NCBI GenBank assembly: GCA_902774305.1
Contig: CACYHY010000003.1
Location: 1-36,450, forward strand
Direction of reading: 5' to 3'
Length of the DNA stretch: 36,450 nt
DNA from: an uncultured Pseudomonadota bacterium
GTDB taxonomy: Bacteria > Pseudomonadota > Alphaproteobacteria > Rs-D84
In this document: piece after piece, positions 15,229 to 21,912 of the stretch
Numbering within the stretch: the first letter of the stretch is position 1
Layout: each line of letters opens with the position of its first letter
The notes under the pieces: model-generated
Seen by the model: the letters and a program-made list of their open reading frames with translations, nothing else
Databases searched by the model: none
What the model was told of the DNA's origin: nothing
Program-made: the position numbers and the translations under genes

Positions 15229-15453
15229 ATGAAAATGTCAATTTTGAAAGATGCCGGCACTCGTGCGGAATATAAACGCCGGTGGCAGATAATGACGAAC
15301 GCAGGCCGGAGGGGGTTTGATGTTGCTTTAGTTGATGCATTTTATACGAAAATGGCCGCCAAGGGCTACGAACACGAGACTATTTTTTCGGCTTTGTGTT
15401 ATGCCGCCAGGGAAGGTATATTCGGACAAATACAAAAAGGAGCGAGAGAATGA
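15229..15453 (+). CDS. 74-residue early protein, unknown
   Basis: AAAAAGGGGGAGCAA precedes ATG 15229; a second in-frame ATG (15235) is less well spaced. Basic, helical: AGTRAEYKRRWQIMTNAGRRG, then TIFSALCYAAREGIFGQI. The TGA stop overlaps the next gene's ATG (ATGA), so the two are coupled. Function unknown. Confidence 0.65.
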   Translation: MKMSILKDAGTRAEYKRRWQIMTNAGRRGFDVALVDAFYTKMAAKGYEHETIFSALCYAAREGIFGQIQKGARE

Positions 15454-15611
15454 AACAAAAGACGAAGCGAATTTTGCGGGTTTTTCTGTTGCTGGGGGCT
15501 GGTTTTCTGTTGGGGCTGGCGAGTATGTCAGAATCACACAAACAAGCCTACAAAGTGGGATTTTGGGCCGGTTACAATGTCGGCTATGAAAAAGCACTAG
15601 AACAATTCTAA
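15450..15611 (+). CDS. Small membrane-anchored or secreted protein, 53 residues
   Basis: ATG 15450 overlaps the upstream TGA and has AAAAAGGAGCGAGAGA before it, so I choose it over a longer frame starting inside the upstream gene. The N-terminus is a signal-anchor (MKQKTKRILRVFLLLGAGFL, then LGLASMSES), followed by a short polar, aromatic tail (VGFWAGYNVGYEKALEQF). It would sit in the inner membrane with the tail in the periplasm. Confidence 0.65.
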   Translation: MKQKTKRILRVFLLLGAGFLLGLASMSESHKQAYKVGFWAGYNVGYEKALEQF

Positions 15612-15625
15612 AAAAGGGGGTTAAA

Positions 15626-15820
15626 ATGTATATTTTTACGAATGAAGAATACAACGCACTTTTTGAAGCAATCGAAAGAGGCGACACAACAAAGCAAATT
15701 TTTTATATGTATAGGGCACACTTTCGAAAACTAAAAGAAAACGAAAAAATTCGAAAGCGAGTAAACGAAAAACGAAAAACGAATAAAAACTACGGACGAC
15801 CAAAGCCAAAAAATAAATAA
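15626..15820 (+). CDS. 64-residue protein with very basic tail, unknown
   Basis: AAAAAAGGGGGTTAAA precedes the ATG. An N-terminal helix (YIFTNEEYNALFEAIERG) is followed by a tail in which almost every second residue is Lys or Arg (KRVNEKRKTNKNYGRPKPKNK at the end). Nucleic-acid binding is a fair inference from charge. Confidence 0.6.
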   Translation: MYIFTNEEYNALFEAIERGDTTKQIFYMYRAHFRKLKENEKIRKRVNEKRKTNKNYGRPKPKNK

Positions 15821-15832
15821 AAGGGGGCACAA

Positions 15833-16207
15833 ATGAGCGAAAAGAATCAAGCGGGGCAATTATGCCCTGAAGACTATAAAAACGCACTACGGGGCGAAAT
15901 TTGCGGGCTAATTGGACACAATCCAGACGATGCCGAACTTGAAAAGATGACAAAATACGCCGCCGACTACGTCGCAGACTGTCAAGCGGCTGGCAAGTTG
16001 CCGAATTTGTCGGGGCTGGCTTTTGCGCTGTTGATGTGTAAAAAAGAACAGTTCAAACAATGTGCAGAATGTGGCGATTGTTTTCTATGGGATGAAATCA
16101 ACACCGAAACGGGCGAACACTGCCTAAATTGCCGCCCCTATTATGATCCGGACGGGATGCCTGGCGGGTGGGACGATTTGAAAATAGAAAGGGGCGAGCA
16201 AAACTAA
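15833..16207 (+). CDS. Zinc-ribbon protein, 124 residues
   Basis: AAAAGGGGGCACAA precedes the ATG. The N-terminal two-thirds are helical; residues about 77-102 hold two CxxC knuckles (CAECGDCF and CLNC) of a likely zinc ribbon, followed by YYDPDGMPGGWDDL. Zinc ribbons here usually bind nucleic acid or protein partners. It is the last gene before the first internal early promoter (16223-16253). Confidence 0.65.
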   Translation: MSEKNQAGQLCPEDYKNALRGEICGLIGHNPDDAELEKMTKYAADYVADCQAAGKLPNLSGLAFALLMCKKEQFKQCAECGDCFLWDEINTETGEHCLNCRPYYDPDGMPGGWDDLKIERGEQN

Positions 16208-16222
16208 AAAAAACTTGCTTTT

Positions 16223-16253
16223 TGTCTTAAATATAAAAAAATGGTGTTATACT
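16223..16253 (+). promoter_or_regulatory. Extended -10 promoter, copy 1 (recombination genes)
   Basis: TGTCTTAAA at 16223 and TGT-TATACT ending at 16253, with an A-rich spacer. The 31-bp layout matches 19928-19958 and 23049-23079 exactly in length. The TGn motif directly before the -10 is typical of extended -10 sigma70 promoters that tolerate a weak -35. Confidence 0.65.
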
Positions 16254-16284
16254 ACAAAAAAACAAACTAAAAAAGGGGGTCAAA

Positions 16285-16905
16285 ATGACTACGTTAGAAA
16301 AACTACAAAAATTATATATTGAACTACAAGGGGCGAACATTGATCAGTATGTCGATAAGAAAAACACAGGGCGAACTGTGCTGGATTATCTGAGCTGGGG
16401 CGCTGCTGTTGATTTTTTCACCAAAGGATGCCACAAACTGAATTTAGATTGGACATATTCGCATCGCTTTATTGATATGCAAAGTCGGGGGGCATTTGTT
16501 GAAACCACTATAACAATTTTAGACGCAGAAAACGGGGAAACCATCGATAAGGTGATGTCGTTGCCTTGTATGACTTTAACACAGCAGGCGGCGAAAGATG
16601 CCGATGTGATGGTTATAAATAAAACACAGATGCGCTGTCTTGTAAAATGTATGACTTTATTCGGGCTGGGATTGAAATTATACTTGAAAGACTTTAGCGA
16701 ATTAAACGAAGTGAAGATGGCGAGCGAAAAAATAAAAGACAGAATTTCCGATTTGAAAGACAGAATTTCCGAGTTGTTAAATAAAATAGATCCATCTGTT
16801 GATACGTCCCAGTTTGCTAAATATAAAGACAGCGAAAGTATCGAAGAGCTAACGGCTATCGGTAAGCAAGTAAGAAAAATTTATGACACTCAAGGAGCTT
16901 TATAA
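16285..16905 (+). CDS. Single-strand annealing protein, DUF1071 type
   Basis: 206 residues; AAAAAAGGGGGTCAAA precedes the ATG. The pattern DYLSWGAAVDFFTKGC near residue 35, then VETTITI..GETI..VMSLPCMT and INKTQMRCLVKCMTLFGLGL followed by LYLKD is the DUF1071 signature ('YLSW-A', 'VKNLAxFGLGLYIY'). This is a Rad52-like annealing family used by phages with a partner exonuclease. The C-terminal 50 residues are helical and contain a short internal duplication. A YqaJ exonuclease follows, making a recombination pair. Confidence 0.8.
   Translation: MTTLEKLQKLYIELQGANIDQYVDKKNTGRTVLDYLSWGAAVDFFTKGCHKLNLDWTYSHRFIDMQSRGAFVETTITILDAENGETIDKVMSLPCMTLTQQAAKDADVMVINKTQMRCLVKCMTLFGLGLKLYLKDFSELNEVKMASEKIKDRISDLKDRISELLNKIDPSVDTSQFAKYKDSESIEELTAIGKQVRKIYDTQGAL
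16735..16776 (+). repeat. Tandem 21-bp repeat within the annealing-protein gene
   Basis: Two units (16735-16755 and 16756-16776) differ at one base and encode KDRISDL-KDRISEL, lengthening the C-terminal helix by seven residues, one heptad. This looks like a recent in-frame duplication. Confidence 0.8.
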
Positions 16906-16958
16906 TGCATATTTTAGGAATAGTTGTGGGATTGGTATTTTTAGGTATGTTTGACTAA
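16905..16958 (+). CDS. Tiny 17-residue hydrophobic peptide
   Basis: ATG 16905 overlaps the upstream TAA (TAATG) and has CAAGGAGC seven bases upstream. The product MHILGIVVGLVFLGMFD is a single short membrane helix, ending at TAA before the next ribosome site. The strong start signal argues for translation; it may also simply carry ribosomes to the exonuclease gene. Confidence 0.45.
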   Translation: MHILGIVVGLVFLGMFD

Positions 16959-16969
16959 AGGGGGACAAA

Positions 16970-17683
16970 ATGCGAATTTACACAAAGGAAGAGCTACCCC
17001 AGCACTTAGAAAACGGAACAGCGAATCCAGATTGGTTAAACTTGCGTGCAAGTAGATTTTCAGGCTCGGATTTCTATTTGTTTATGTCGTTGCTAGAAAA
17101 AGGCAAATTGACAGACACCGCTGAATCGAAATTATACGAAAAAGCCTTGGCATCTCTTGGCGAAGAAGTTTCGGAAAGTATCACCAGCGCAGCAATGGAA
17201 AAAGGAACAGAACTCGAGCCTTTTGCCAGAGAATTATACGTGGAAGAAACCTTCGAAGATGTGCGAGAAGTCGGGTTTGTTGATTGTGAAGTATTGCGTG
17301 CTGGGTGTAGTCCTGATGGTATTATTTATGCGAACTCGGGCAGCGAAACACGGTTCGGAGAATTGTTGTTTGTGCAAGGTGAATCTGCCGAGCAGGTGGG
17401 AATTAAAAAGATTATCGAGATAAAATGTCCAGACATAAAAAACTATGTAAAAATGGTTGCTCAGCATAAAATTCCAACAGCCTATAAAGTACAGATGCAA
17501 TATAATTTATTTGCAACTGGGGCAAAGTGTTGCGATTTTGTGGTGTATCATCCAGATATGAAGCTTTATATCGAAACGGTGTATCCTGACGAGCAAATAC
17601 AAAAAGAAATTGTACAGGTGTTAGAAAAACTGAATCCGATGTATGATGACATTGTTAAAGATCTTAATGAACTAAAAAAATAA
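16970..17683 (+). CDS. YqaJ-family 5'-3' exonuclease
   Basis: 237 residues; TAAAGGGGGACAAA precedes the ATG. The lambda-exonuclease fold motifs are all visible: LRASRFSGSDF (substrate-binding Ser/Arg), KGTELEPFARELY (Glu of motif I), GCSPDGII (catalytic Asp), IIEIKCP (E-x-K) and PTAYKVQMQYNLFATG (motif with Gln, Tyr). It resects double-stranded ends so that the neighbouring DUF1071 annealing protein can load. A compact two-gene recombination set of this kind often serves replication and concatemer formation in phages. Confidence 0.88.
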   Translation: MRIYTKEELPQHLENGTANPDWLNLRASRFSGSDFYLFMSLLEKGKLTDTAESKLYEKALASLGEEVSESITSAAMEKGTELEPFARELYVEETFEDVREVGFVDCEVLRAGCSPDGIIYANSGSETRFGELLFVQGESAEQVGIKKIIEIKCPDIKNYVKMVAQHKIPTAYKVQMQYNLFATGAKCCDFVVYHPDMKLYIETVYPDEQIQKEIVQVLEKLNPMYDDIVKDLNELKK

Positions 17684-17695
17684 AGGGGTTAAAAG

Positions 17696-17881
17696 ATGTT
17701 GGTTATTTTGTTTATTATAAGTTTGCCTTTTGTGTTGTTTTTTGCGTGGGGATTTATTGCTTTCATAGTTGAAAACTTGATAGAATGGTTTTGCAAAGTG
17801 TTTCACGTTGAAATGGCTGAAGGGTGTAATATTTTTGATTATTTAGACGGTAGTTATAAGAAAAAAGAAATAAAAAAATGA
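17696..17881 (+). CDS. Small membrane protein, 61 residues
   Basis: AAAGGGGTTAAAAG precedes the ATG. About 28 hydrophobic residues (MLVILFIISLPFVLFFAWGF, then IAFIVENLIEWF) form a membrane helix or hairpin, followed by a soluble tail ending in KKKEIKK. One of several small membrane proteins in the early block; function unknown. Confidence 0.6.
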   Translation: MLVILFIISLPFVLFFAWGFIAFIVENLIEWFCKVFHVEMAEGCNIFDYLDGSYKKKEIKK

Positions 17882-17902
17882 GCAACTAAAAAAGGAGTTG
17901 AG

Positions 17903-17962
17903 ATGTCGGCTTATGATATATTATTATGGTATTGGTCGCATATACCTGCTAATGACAGGTAA
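17903..17962 (+). CDS. Tiny 19-residue peptide
   Basis: ATG 17903 follows AAAAAGGAGTTGAG, a better ribosome site than many larger genes here have. The product is MSAYDILLWYWSHIPANDR. It is followed at once by the folded element at 17969-18033, so it could be a leader peptide whose translation influences that fold (inference). Confidence 0.45.
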   Translation: MSAYDILLWYWSHIPANDR

Positions 17963-17968
17963 ACGAGA

Positions 17969-18033
17969 TTGGGCACCCGATTTAACCTCTCGGGCGTTTG
18001 GCTCTCAGCTGGGTAGAGTGCCCAAAACCCAGC
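17969..18033 (+). ncRNA. Candidate structured RNA with potential pseudoknot
   Basis: TTGGGCAC (17969-17976) pairs perfectly with GTGCCCAA (18018-18025), enclosing a CCGA/TCGG hairpin (17977-17980 with 17990-17993) and a CTC/GAG hairpin (from 18002). The loop of the second hairpin contains GCTGGGT (18008-18014), which is perfectly complementary to ACCCAGC (18027-18033) downstream. The outcome is a pseudoknot or an alternative fold. The 18000-18018 part also resembles a tRNA D-arm, but no anticodon or T-arm follows. It lies between a 19-residue peptide gene and the VapE-like gene. Confidence 0.5.
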
Positions 18034-18055
18034 ATTAAAAAACACTATGTCAAAC

Positions 18056-18083
18056 TTGACTTTATAAAAAAACATAGTATTAT
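18056..18083 (+). promoter_or_regulatory. Sigma70-like promoter for the VapE-like gene
   Basis: TTGACT (18056-18061), 16-base spacer, TATTAT (18078-18083), placed just after the folded element and 33 bases before the gene's ATG. The A-rich spacer is like those of the other early promoters. Confidence 0.6.
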
Positions 18084-18116
18084 AAAACCAGTCAATATAA
18101 GGAAAGGGTATTGAAA

Positions 18117-19910
18117 ATGGCTTACGAACTTTTTATTACAGATAATCAGCAAGCTTTAGATCAAAATAAAATATTTTTACCACGTATTGTAATTGCTCGC
18201 AAAGAGATTCCAGATATAGCATTCCCAGAAGACGTAACGGACGTTATTTTAGACGGCAGCGATACTGAATTATTGGATATTTTTAAGAATGCAAAAAAAT
18301 GGTATTTGCCAAAAGGTCTTGATTTTAGTGAAAATCTTGATATAATGAATAAGTCGTTTATCGGCGGTAGAGTTGCTTATACGCCAACTCCCCTCAAGCA
18401 ACCCACCGTCGATGACGATTATTTATCGGGGGAAGCCCTTTCCAAATCTAATTCTCCTGTTTCCCCCGACCTTGATTCTTTTACTGAAGATGATTATACA
18501 CAAAATGAAATTCCACTTACAGACCAAATAGAACTATTGCAACCGTTATTAGAAGGCAAAAAAATAGGTGCTGGGTCGATTGCCGAACTGACTTGTCAAC
18601 TCATAGACTTATGTAAAAGCAATACCTTGTTTATGCGTGACACCGTGACAGGACTTTATAAAAGTGCATTTGCTCGCAAACCTTTAATATCAGAACACCA
18701 AGCAGAAACTATTTTTGAAACGCATTTTTGGGATAAATTATCAATCAAAACAAATTCTTATGTCACAGACAAGGAAACCGGTATTACTACAAAGGGTTAT
18801 AAATATCGTGATATAAAACCACAAGAATTAAAATTATTATGGAAAAACATAGGGTTATATAGCACATTCAATTCACGCAAGGAATTTTACGATGCGATAC
18901 CTGAGTGGGATGGTGTGGAACGAATTAAAACATTTATGAAAAAATACTTTGAGTGCGACACTAACCCAAACTTTTTCTTACTATTGATGACGAGTATTGT
19001 TGCAAAGTTCAGCCCAAGAAATGATTACTGCCCGTATTTTTTTGATATTGTGTCAAAATCAAAAGGTATTGGAAAATCGTTCCTGTGTAGACGGCTTATT
19101 CCAAGCAAATACTGTGGCTTTTTAACAATGGCAACACGCAGTAAAGACGACTTCTATGTGAATGCCTACGATGGAAATAATGTGTTAGTTGTTGATGACG
19201 AGTGTACTTGGGTTGGCAAAGGCCCCGGCAAAATAGATATGGAACAATTCAAAACTTTAGTCACCACACCACAAGATAAATTCTCAAGAAAATTTCAAAA
19301 TCCAGAATTACACGACAGGTCGTTTATAATTATAAGAACCTGCAACGATGTGAACCAAGTATATTCCACTAACGAACGGCGGCAAATTATTTTTGAATGC
19401 CACCTGCCCGAGCAAGAGTGCCGCATAAAAGAAGATTTGTTGCCAGACAGCTTTTTTGAACAAATGCTTGCTGAAGCAAAAGATTATTATGTTAAGAACG
19501 GCGTTTATAAAATGACCGACGATGACCGAATTGATGTAAAAGAAACCAACTTGAATAATTATAATTGGGAAACACCTGAGAATTATATTATATTAGGTTA
19601 TATCAAAGCAATTCGTGACGAACCGGATAAGTGGGGTGTTAAACCCGTTGCACAAAAGTTTCATAACAGGCAGTGGGGTGGGCATAAGAATTACTGTGAG
19701 TATTGCGACGAACGCAGAAAACAACCACTGCCGAGCCGTGCTTTTTGGCGGTCAATCGCAGCTTTAAGTGAACTGCCTGAAAACAAAATTTGTATTATTT
19801 CCGACCAGAAATATGCTTTGGAAGACGGTGGGTTTGCTAGGATATTTGCCATAGACCCGCTAACGCCAATGACAGACGATGCCGATGAGATACCCGATAT
19901 ACCATATTAA
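18117..19910 (+). CDS. VapE-like P-loop ATPase, probable replication helicase
   Basis: About 597 residues. I choose ATG 18117 (MAYELFITDNQQ) with AAGGAAAGGG eight bases upstream, over a TTG two codons earlier. The middle carries EWDGVERIKTFM, the typical opening of the virulence-associated E domain, then Walker A SKGIGKSFLCRR, Walker B NVLVVDDECTW, and a sensor/arginine-finger region (RSFIIIRTCNDVNQVYSTNERRQ). VapE-type proteins replace a DnaB-like helicase in many phages and islands. The first 230 residues show no primase motif that I recognise. With no DNA polymerase in the genome, this is the main candidate to start replication with host enzymes. Confidence 0.82.
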   Translation: MAYELFITDNQQALDQNKIFLPRIVIARKEIPDIAFPEDVTDVILDGSDTELLDIFKNAKKWYLPKGLDFSENLDIMNKSFIGGRVAYTPTPLKQPTVDDDYLSGEALSKSNSPVSPDLDSFTEDDYTQNEIPLTDQIELLQPLLEGKKIGAGSIAELTCQLIDLCKSNTLFMRDTVTGLYKSAFARKPLISEHQAETIFETHFWDKLSIKTNSYVTDKETGITTKGYKYRDIKPQELKLLWKNIGLYSTFNSRKEFYDAIPEWDGVERIKTFMKKYFECDTNPNFFLLLMTSIVAKFSPRNDYCPYFFDIVSKSKGIGKSFLCRRLIPSKYCGFLTMATRSKDDFYVNAYDGNNVLVVDDECTWVGKGPGKIDMEQFKTLVTTPQDKFSRKFQNPELHDRSFIIIRTCNDVNQVYSTNERRQIIFECHLPEQECRIKEDLLPDSFFEQMLAEAKDYYVKNGVYKMTDDDRIDVKETNLNNYNWETPENYIILGYIKAIRDEPDKWGVKPVAQKFHNRQWGGHKNYCEYCDERRKQPLPSRAFWRSIAALSELPENKICIISDQKYALEDGGFARIFAIDPLTPMTDDADEIPDIPY

Positions 19911-19927
19911 AAAAATATTTAACAAGG

Positions 19928-19958
19928 TGTCTTAAAATAGAAAAAAAGGTGTTATAAT
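19928..19958 (+). promoter_or_regulatory. Extended -10 promoter, copy 2
   Basis: TGTCTTAAA at 19928 and TGT-TATAAT ending at 19958, same 31-bp length as 16223-16253 and 23049-23079. It drives the run of membrane, lipoprotein and enzyme genes from 19985 on. Confidence 0.7.
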
Positions 19959-19984
19959 TAAAACGAGCAACAAAAGGAGTAAAA

Positions 19985-20248
19985 ATGTTACGAGATATGT
20001 TTGGTGAATTTTTAGCACCAGTGTTATTAGCTGTTTTTACTGTGGTGTTTATAATATCAGTGGTTTTTGGAATAAATACTATATTTAACTCAAAAGAATG
20101 TAAAGTGTGGGGTGGCGAATACTCTATTGCCGCGGGGTGTTTGGTTAAATATAATGGAAAAACTTTAACCTTAAATCAATATAAAAACATATCAGCCATA
20201 GAAATTACACAACCAATCGAACACAATGTCATAATAAAGAGCAAATAA
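19985..20248 (+). CDS. Membrane-anchored protein, 87 residues
   Basis: AAAAGGAGTAAAA precedes the ATG. One strong membrane segment (APVLLAVFTVVFIISVVFGI) is followed by a periplasm- or cytosol-facing beta-rich domain with two Cys (ECKVWGGEYSIAAGCLVKYN) that could form a disulphide. The next gene, a lipoprotein, starts on its stop codon, so the two may act together at the envelope, for example in excluding other phages (inference). Confidence 0.65.
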   Translation: MLRDMFGEFLAPVLLAVFTVVFIISVVFGINTIFNSKECKVWGGEYSIAAGCLVKYNGKTLTLNQYKNISAIEITQPIEHNVIIKSK

Positions 20249-20361
20249 TGTCAATAGATTGGAAATGGTTTTTAATAGGGTTGGTTCTTGGTTTATTACT
20301 TGGTTGCCAGCCGACAACAGAATACCAGAATTACTATATCTGGGAACAAATAGGGGGTTAA
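20248..20361 (+). CDS. Small lipoprotein, 37 residues
   Basis: ATG 20248 shares its A with the upstream TAA. The N-terminus FLIGLVLGLLLGC is a lipoprotein signal with lipobox LLGC at residue 20; the mature part is only about 18 residues (CQPTTEYQNYYIWEQIGG). Size and type resemble small phage lipoproteins that block receptors or serve as outer spanins. The pairing with the preceding membrane protein is suggestive, but no long periplasmic linker is present. Confidence 0.6.
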   Translation: MSIDWKWFLIGLVLGLLLGCQPTTEYQNYYIWEQIGG

Positions 20362-20362
20362 G

Positions 20363-21136
20363 ATGATAGTGTGTTGGTTTTCTTGTGGTGCGGCATCTGC
20401 CTGTGCAACAAAACTAGCCATTGAAAAATATGGTAGAGAGAATATTCGTGTTGTGAATAATCCCGTTATCAACGAACACCCAGATAACAAACGGTTCTTG
20501 GAAGATTGTGAAAAGTGGCTTGGCATTAAAATTGAAAGTGCCACTAACCCTTGTTTTAAGCATTGCGATATTACAAAGGTATTTGATGATTACGGAGTTA
20601 TGTCAACACCACACTTTGCACCTTGCACATTGGAATTAAAACAAAATGCTAGGGCGCAGTGGGAACAAGATAACAATTATAATAAAGATACTGATGCGAT
20701 TGTTATGGGTTATACAGTGGAAGAAAAACAACGGCAAGAACGGTTTAATTCAGCACCAAAGAACAAAGGTTATAAACTGATTTGTCCACTGATAGATGCT
20801 GGTTGGGATAAACATCGGTGTTTTAATGAACTTGAAATGGCAGGCATTAAATTGCCAGAGATATACACCAAGTTTGAATTTCCAAATGCAAATTGTATTG
20901 GTTGTGTAAAATCTGGTTCGGTCTGGTATTGGCAGTTGGTTCGCAAACGCTTTCCAGAAATCTTTAAGCAGAGAGCAGAACAATCACGCAGATTGGGTTG
21001 CCGGCTGGTTGATATGGGGAAAGACCACGAGCCAAGGCATATATTTTTAGACGAATTGCCAGAAGATGCGGTTGGCAGAAAACCAAAATCGTGTTATGTA
21101 GAGTGTGGTATATTCTGCACATTAGGGCAACAATAA
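20363..21136 (+). CDS. PP-loop ATP pyrophosphatase, PAPS-reductase-like
   Basis: 257 residues; ATAGGGGGTTAAG precedes the ATG. The N-terminus CWFSCGAASACATKLAIEKY is the PP-loop (usual SGGxxS; here SCGAAS), after which VVNNPVINEHPDNKRFLED and PCTLELKQNARAQW follow the family's order. Ten or more Cys occur, including CIGC near residue 178 and a terminal CYVECGIFC cluster, which could bind metal or an Fe-S centre. Phages often carry such enzymes; roles proposed for relatives include sulphur assimilation and thiolation of nucleic acids (DndC-like). The substrate cannot be read from sequence. Confidence 0.8.
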   Translation: MIVCWFSCGAASACATKLAIEKYGRENIRVVNNPVINEHPDNKRFLEDCEKWLGIKIESATNPCFKHCDITKVFDDYGVMSTPHFAPCTLELKQNARAQWEQDNNYNKDTDAIVMGYTVEEKQRQERFNSAPKNKGYKLICPLIDAGWDKHRCFNELEMAGIKLPEIYTKFEFPNANCIGCVKSGSVWYWQLVRKRFPEIFKQRAEQSRRLGCRLVDMGKDHEPRHIFLDELPEDAVGRKPKSCYVECGIFCTLGQQ

Positions 21137-21148
21137 AGGAGAAAATAA

Positions 21149-21364
21149 ATGAAAAAAATATTATTAGTTTTGATTTCGGTTTTAACACTTTGTTCGTGCG
21201 AAGACCCGTCACCTTATTTAGAAACACCTAAATGTAGAGCATTCAAAAACTATCCTGATTTTCGTGTTTGTTCAATGCCAGATGGCGTTGTGTGTTATGT
21301 AGCACATGTTGGTCGTGGTGGTGGAATATCGTGTATCAAAACAGAACAAAGGGGGTTAAAATGA
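21149..21364 (+). CDS. Lipoprotein, 71 residues
   Basis: AAAGGAGAAAATAA precedes the ATG. Signal MKKILLVLISVLTLCSC with lipobox LCSC places the lipidated Cys at residue 17. The mature part has four more Cys (KCRAF, VCSMPDGVVCYV, SCIK), likely two disulphides in a compact envelope domain. The TGA overlaps the next ATG. An outer-membrane role such as receptor blocking is possible. Confidence 0.7.
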   Translation: MKKILLVLISVLTLCSCEDPSPYLETPKCRAFKNYPDFRVCSMPDGVVCYVAHVGRGGGISCIKTEQRGLK

Positions 21365-21711
21365 ACGATAGACCAATTATAAATAATTCAGCAAATGACT
21401 TTACTGTGCGTATGAGCATAAGACGAGTTGATATAGACAGAGAAATTGCGACATTGCGTGGGCAAATAAATCTTTTAAAAGCACAAAGCATTATAACAGA
21501 AGACACAGAAGATTTACTGTGGCATCAATTAAGAGAAATCATAGTACATAAAAACAAAATAGAATCCGATTATTACGATATGCGTAATACTTTGGAACAA
21601 CACGAAAAGAATCAAGAAATTGCTTTGTCCGCTTTGCGTGAAATTGGTAAAGCAGATTCAACCGCAGGATTCAAAGCAAGAAACGCAATCAACGCAATAA
21701 CAGGGAAATAG
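21361..21711 (+). CDS. Coiled-coil protein, 116 residues
   Basis: ATG 21361 overlaps the upstream TGA and has AAAGGGGGTTAAA before it; a longer frame upstream is just the other frame of the lipoprotein gene. Residues 20-85 form a long helical, heptad-like region (RVDIDREIATLRGQINLLKA; then LREIIVHKNKIESDYYDMRN). No catalytic motif seen; function unknown. Confidence 0.65.
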   Translation: MNDRPIINNSANDFTVRMSIRRVDIDREIATLRGQINLLKAQSIITEDTEDLLWHQLREIIVHKNKIESDYYDMRNTLEQHEKNQEIALSALREIGKADSTAGFKARNAINAITGK

Positions 21712-21720
21712 GAGAATAAA

Positions 21721-21912
21721 ATGAGAATAATAATACTATCCCAACCAGGATGTTCAAAATGTAAAGCATTGTCTGCTAGATTTGCAGATGCAGAAGTGTT
21801 TGAATTGCAACCAGCTTTACTATTGCAGTTGGCACGAGAGTTAAATATATCTTCTCTTCCGATTGTAGTTTTATCCGGCGACAACCAAGAATTAGAGGAG
21901 TTTATGAAATGA
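21721..21912 (+). CDS. Mini-thioredoxin / glutaredoxin-like protein
   Basis: 63 residues; AGGAGAATAAA precedes the ATG. The N-terminal strand RIIILSQPGCSKCKALSARF carries a CxxC active site (CSKC), followed by VFELQ and later SLPIVVLSG, the cis-proline loop of the fold. This is about the smallest size that keeps the core strands and helices. It would reduce a disulphide or supply electrons. A PAPS-reductase-like gene lies two genes upstream, and such reductases need a thioredoxin-type donor, so a partnership is plausible. The end overlaps the M15 peptidase start by four bases. Confidence 0.7.
   Translation: MRIIILSQPGCSKCKALSARFADAEVFELQPALLLQLARELNISSLPIVVLSGDNQELEEFMK

Noticed and set aside
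17696-17725. Fourth copy of the late 22-bp element on the plus strand (TTTGTTTATTATA)
   Set aside because: Only 13 bases match, and they are the coding sequence of a membrane helix, where such AT-rich strings are expected.
17994-18033. Possible tRNA (D-arm-like GCTCTCAGCTGGGTAGAG)
   Set aside because: No anticodon arm or T-arm (no GTTCRA) follows, and there is no room for a 7-bp acceptor stem; kept only as part of a structured element.
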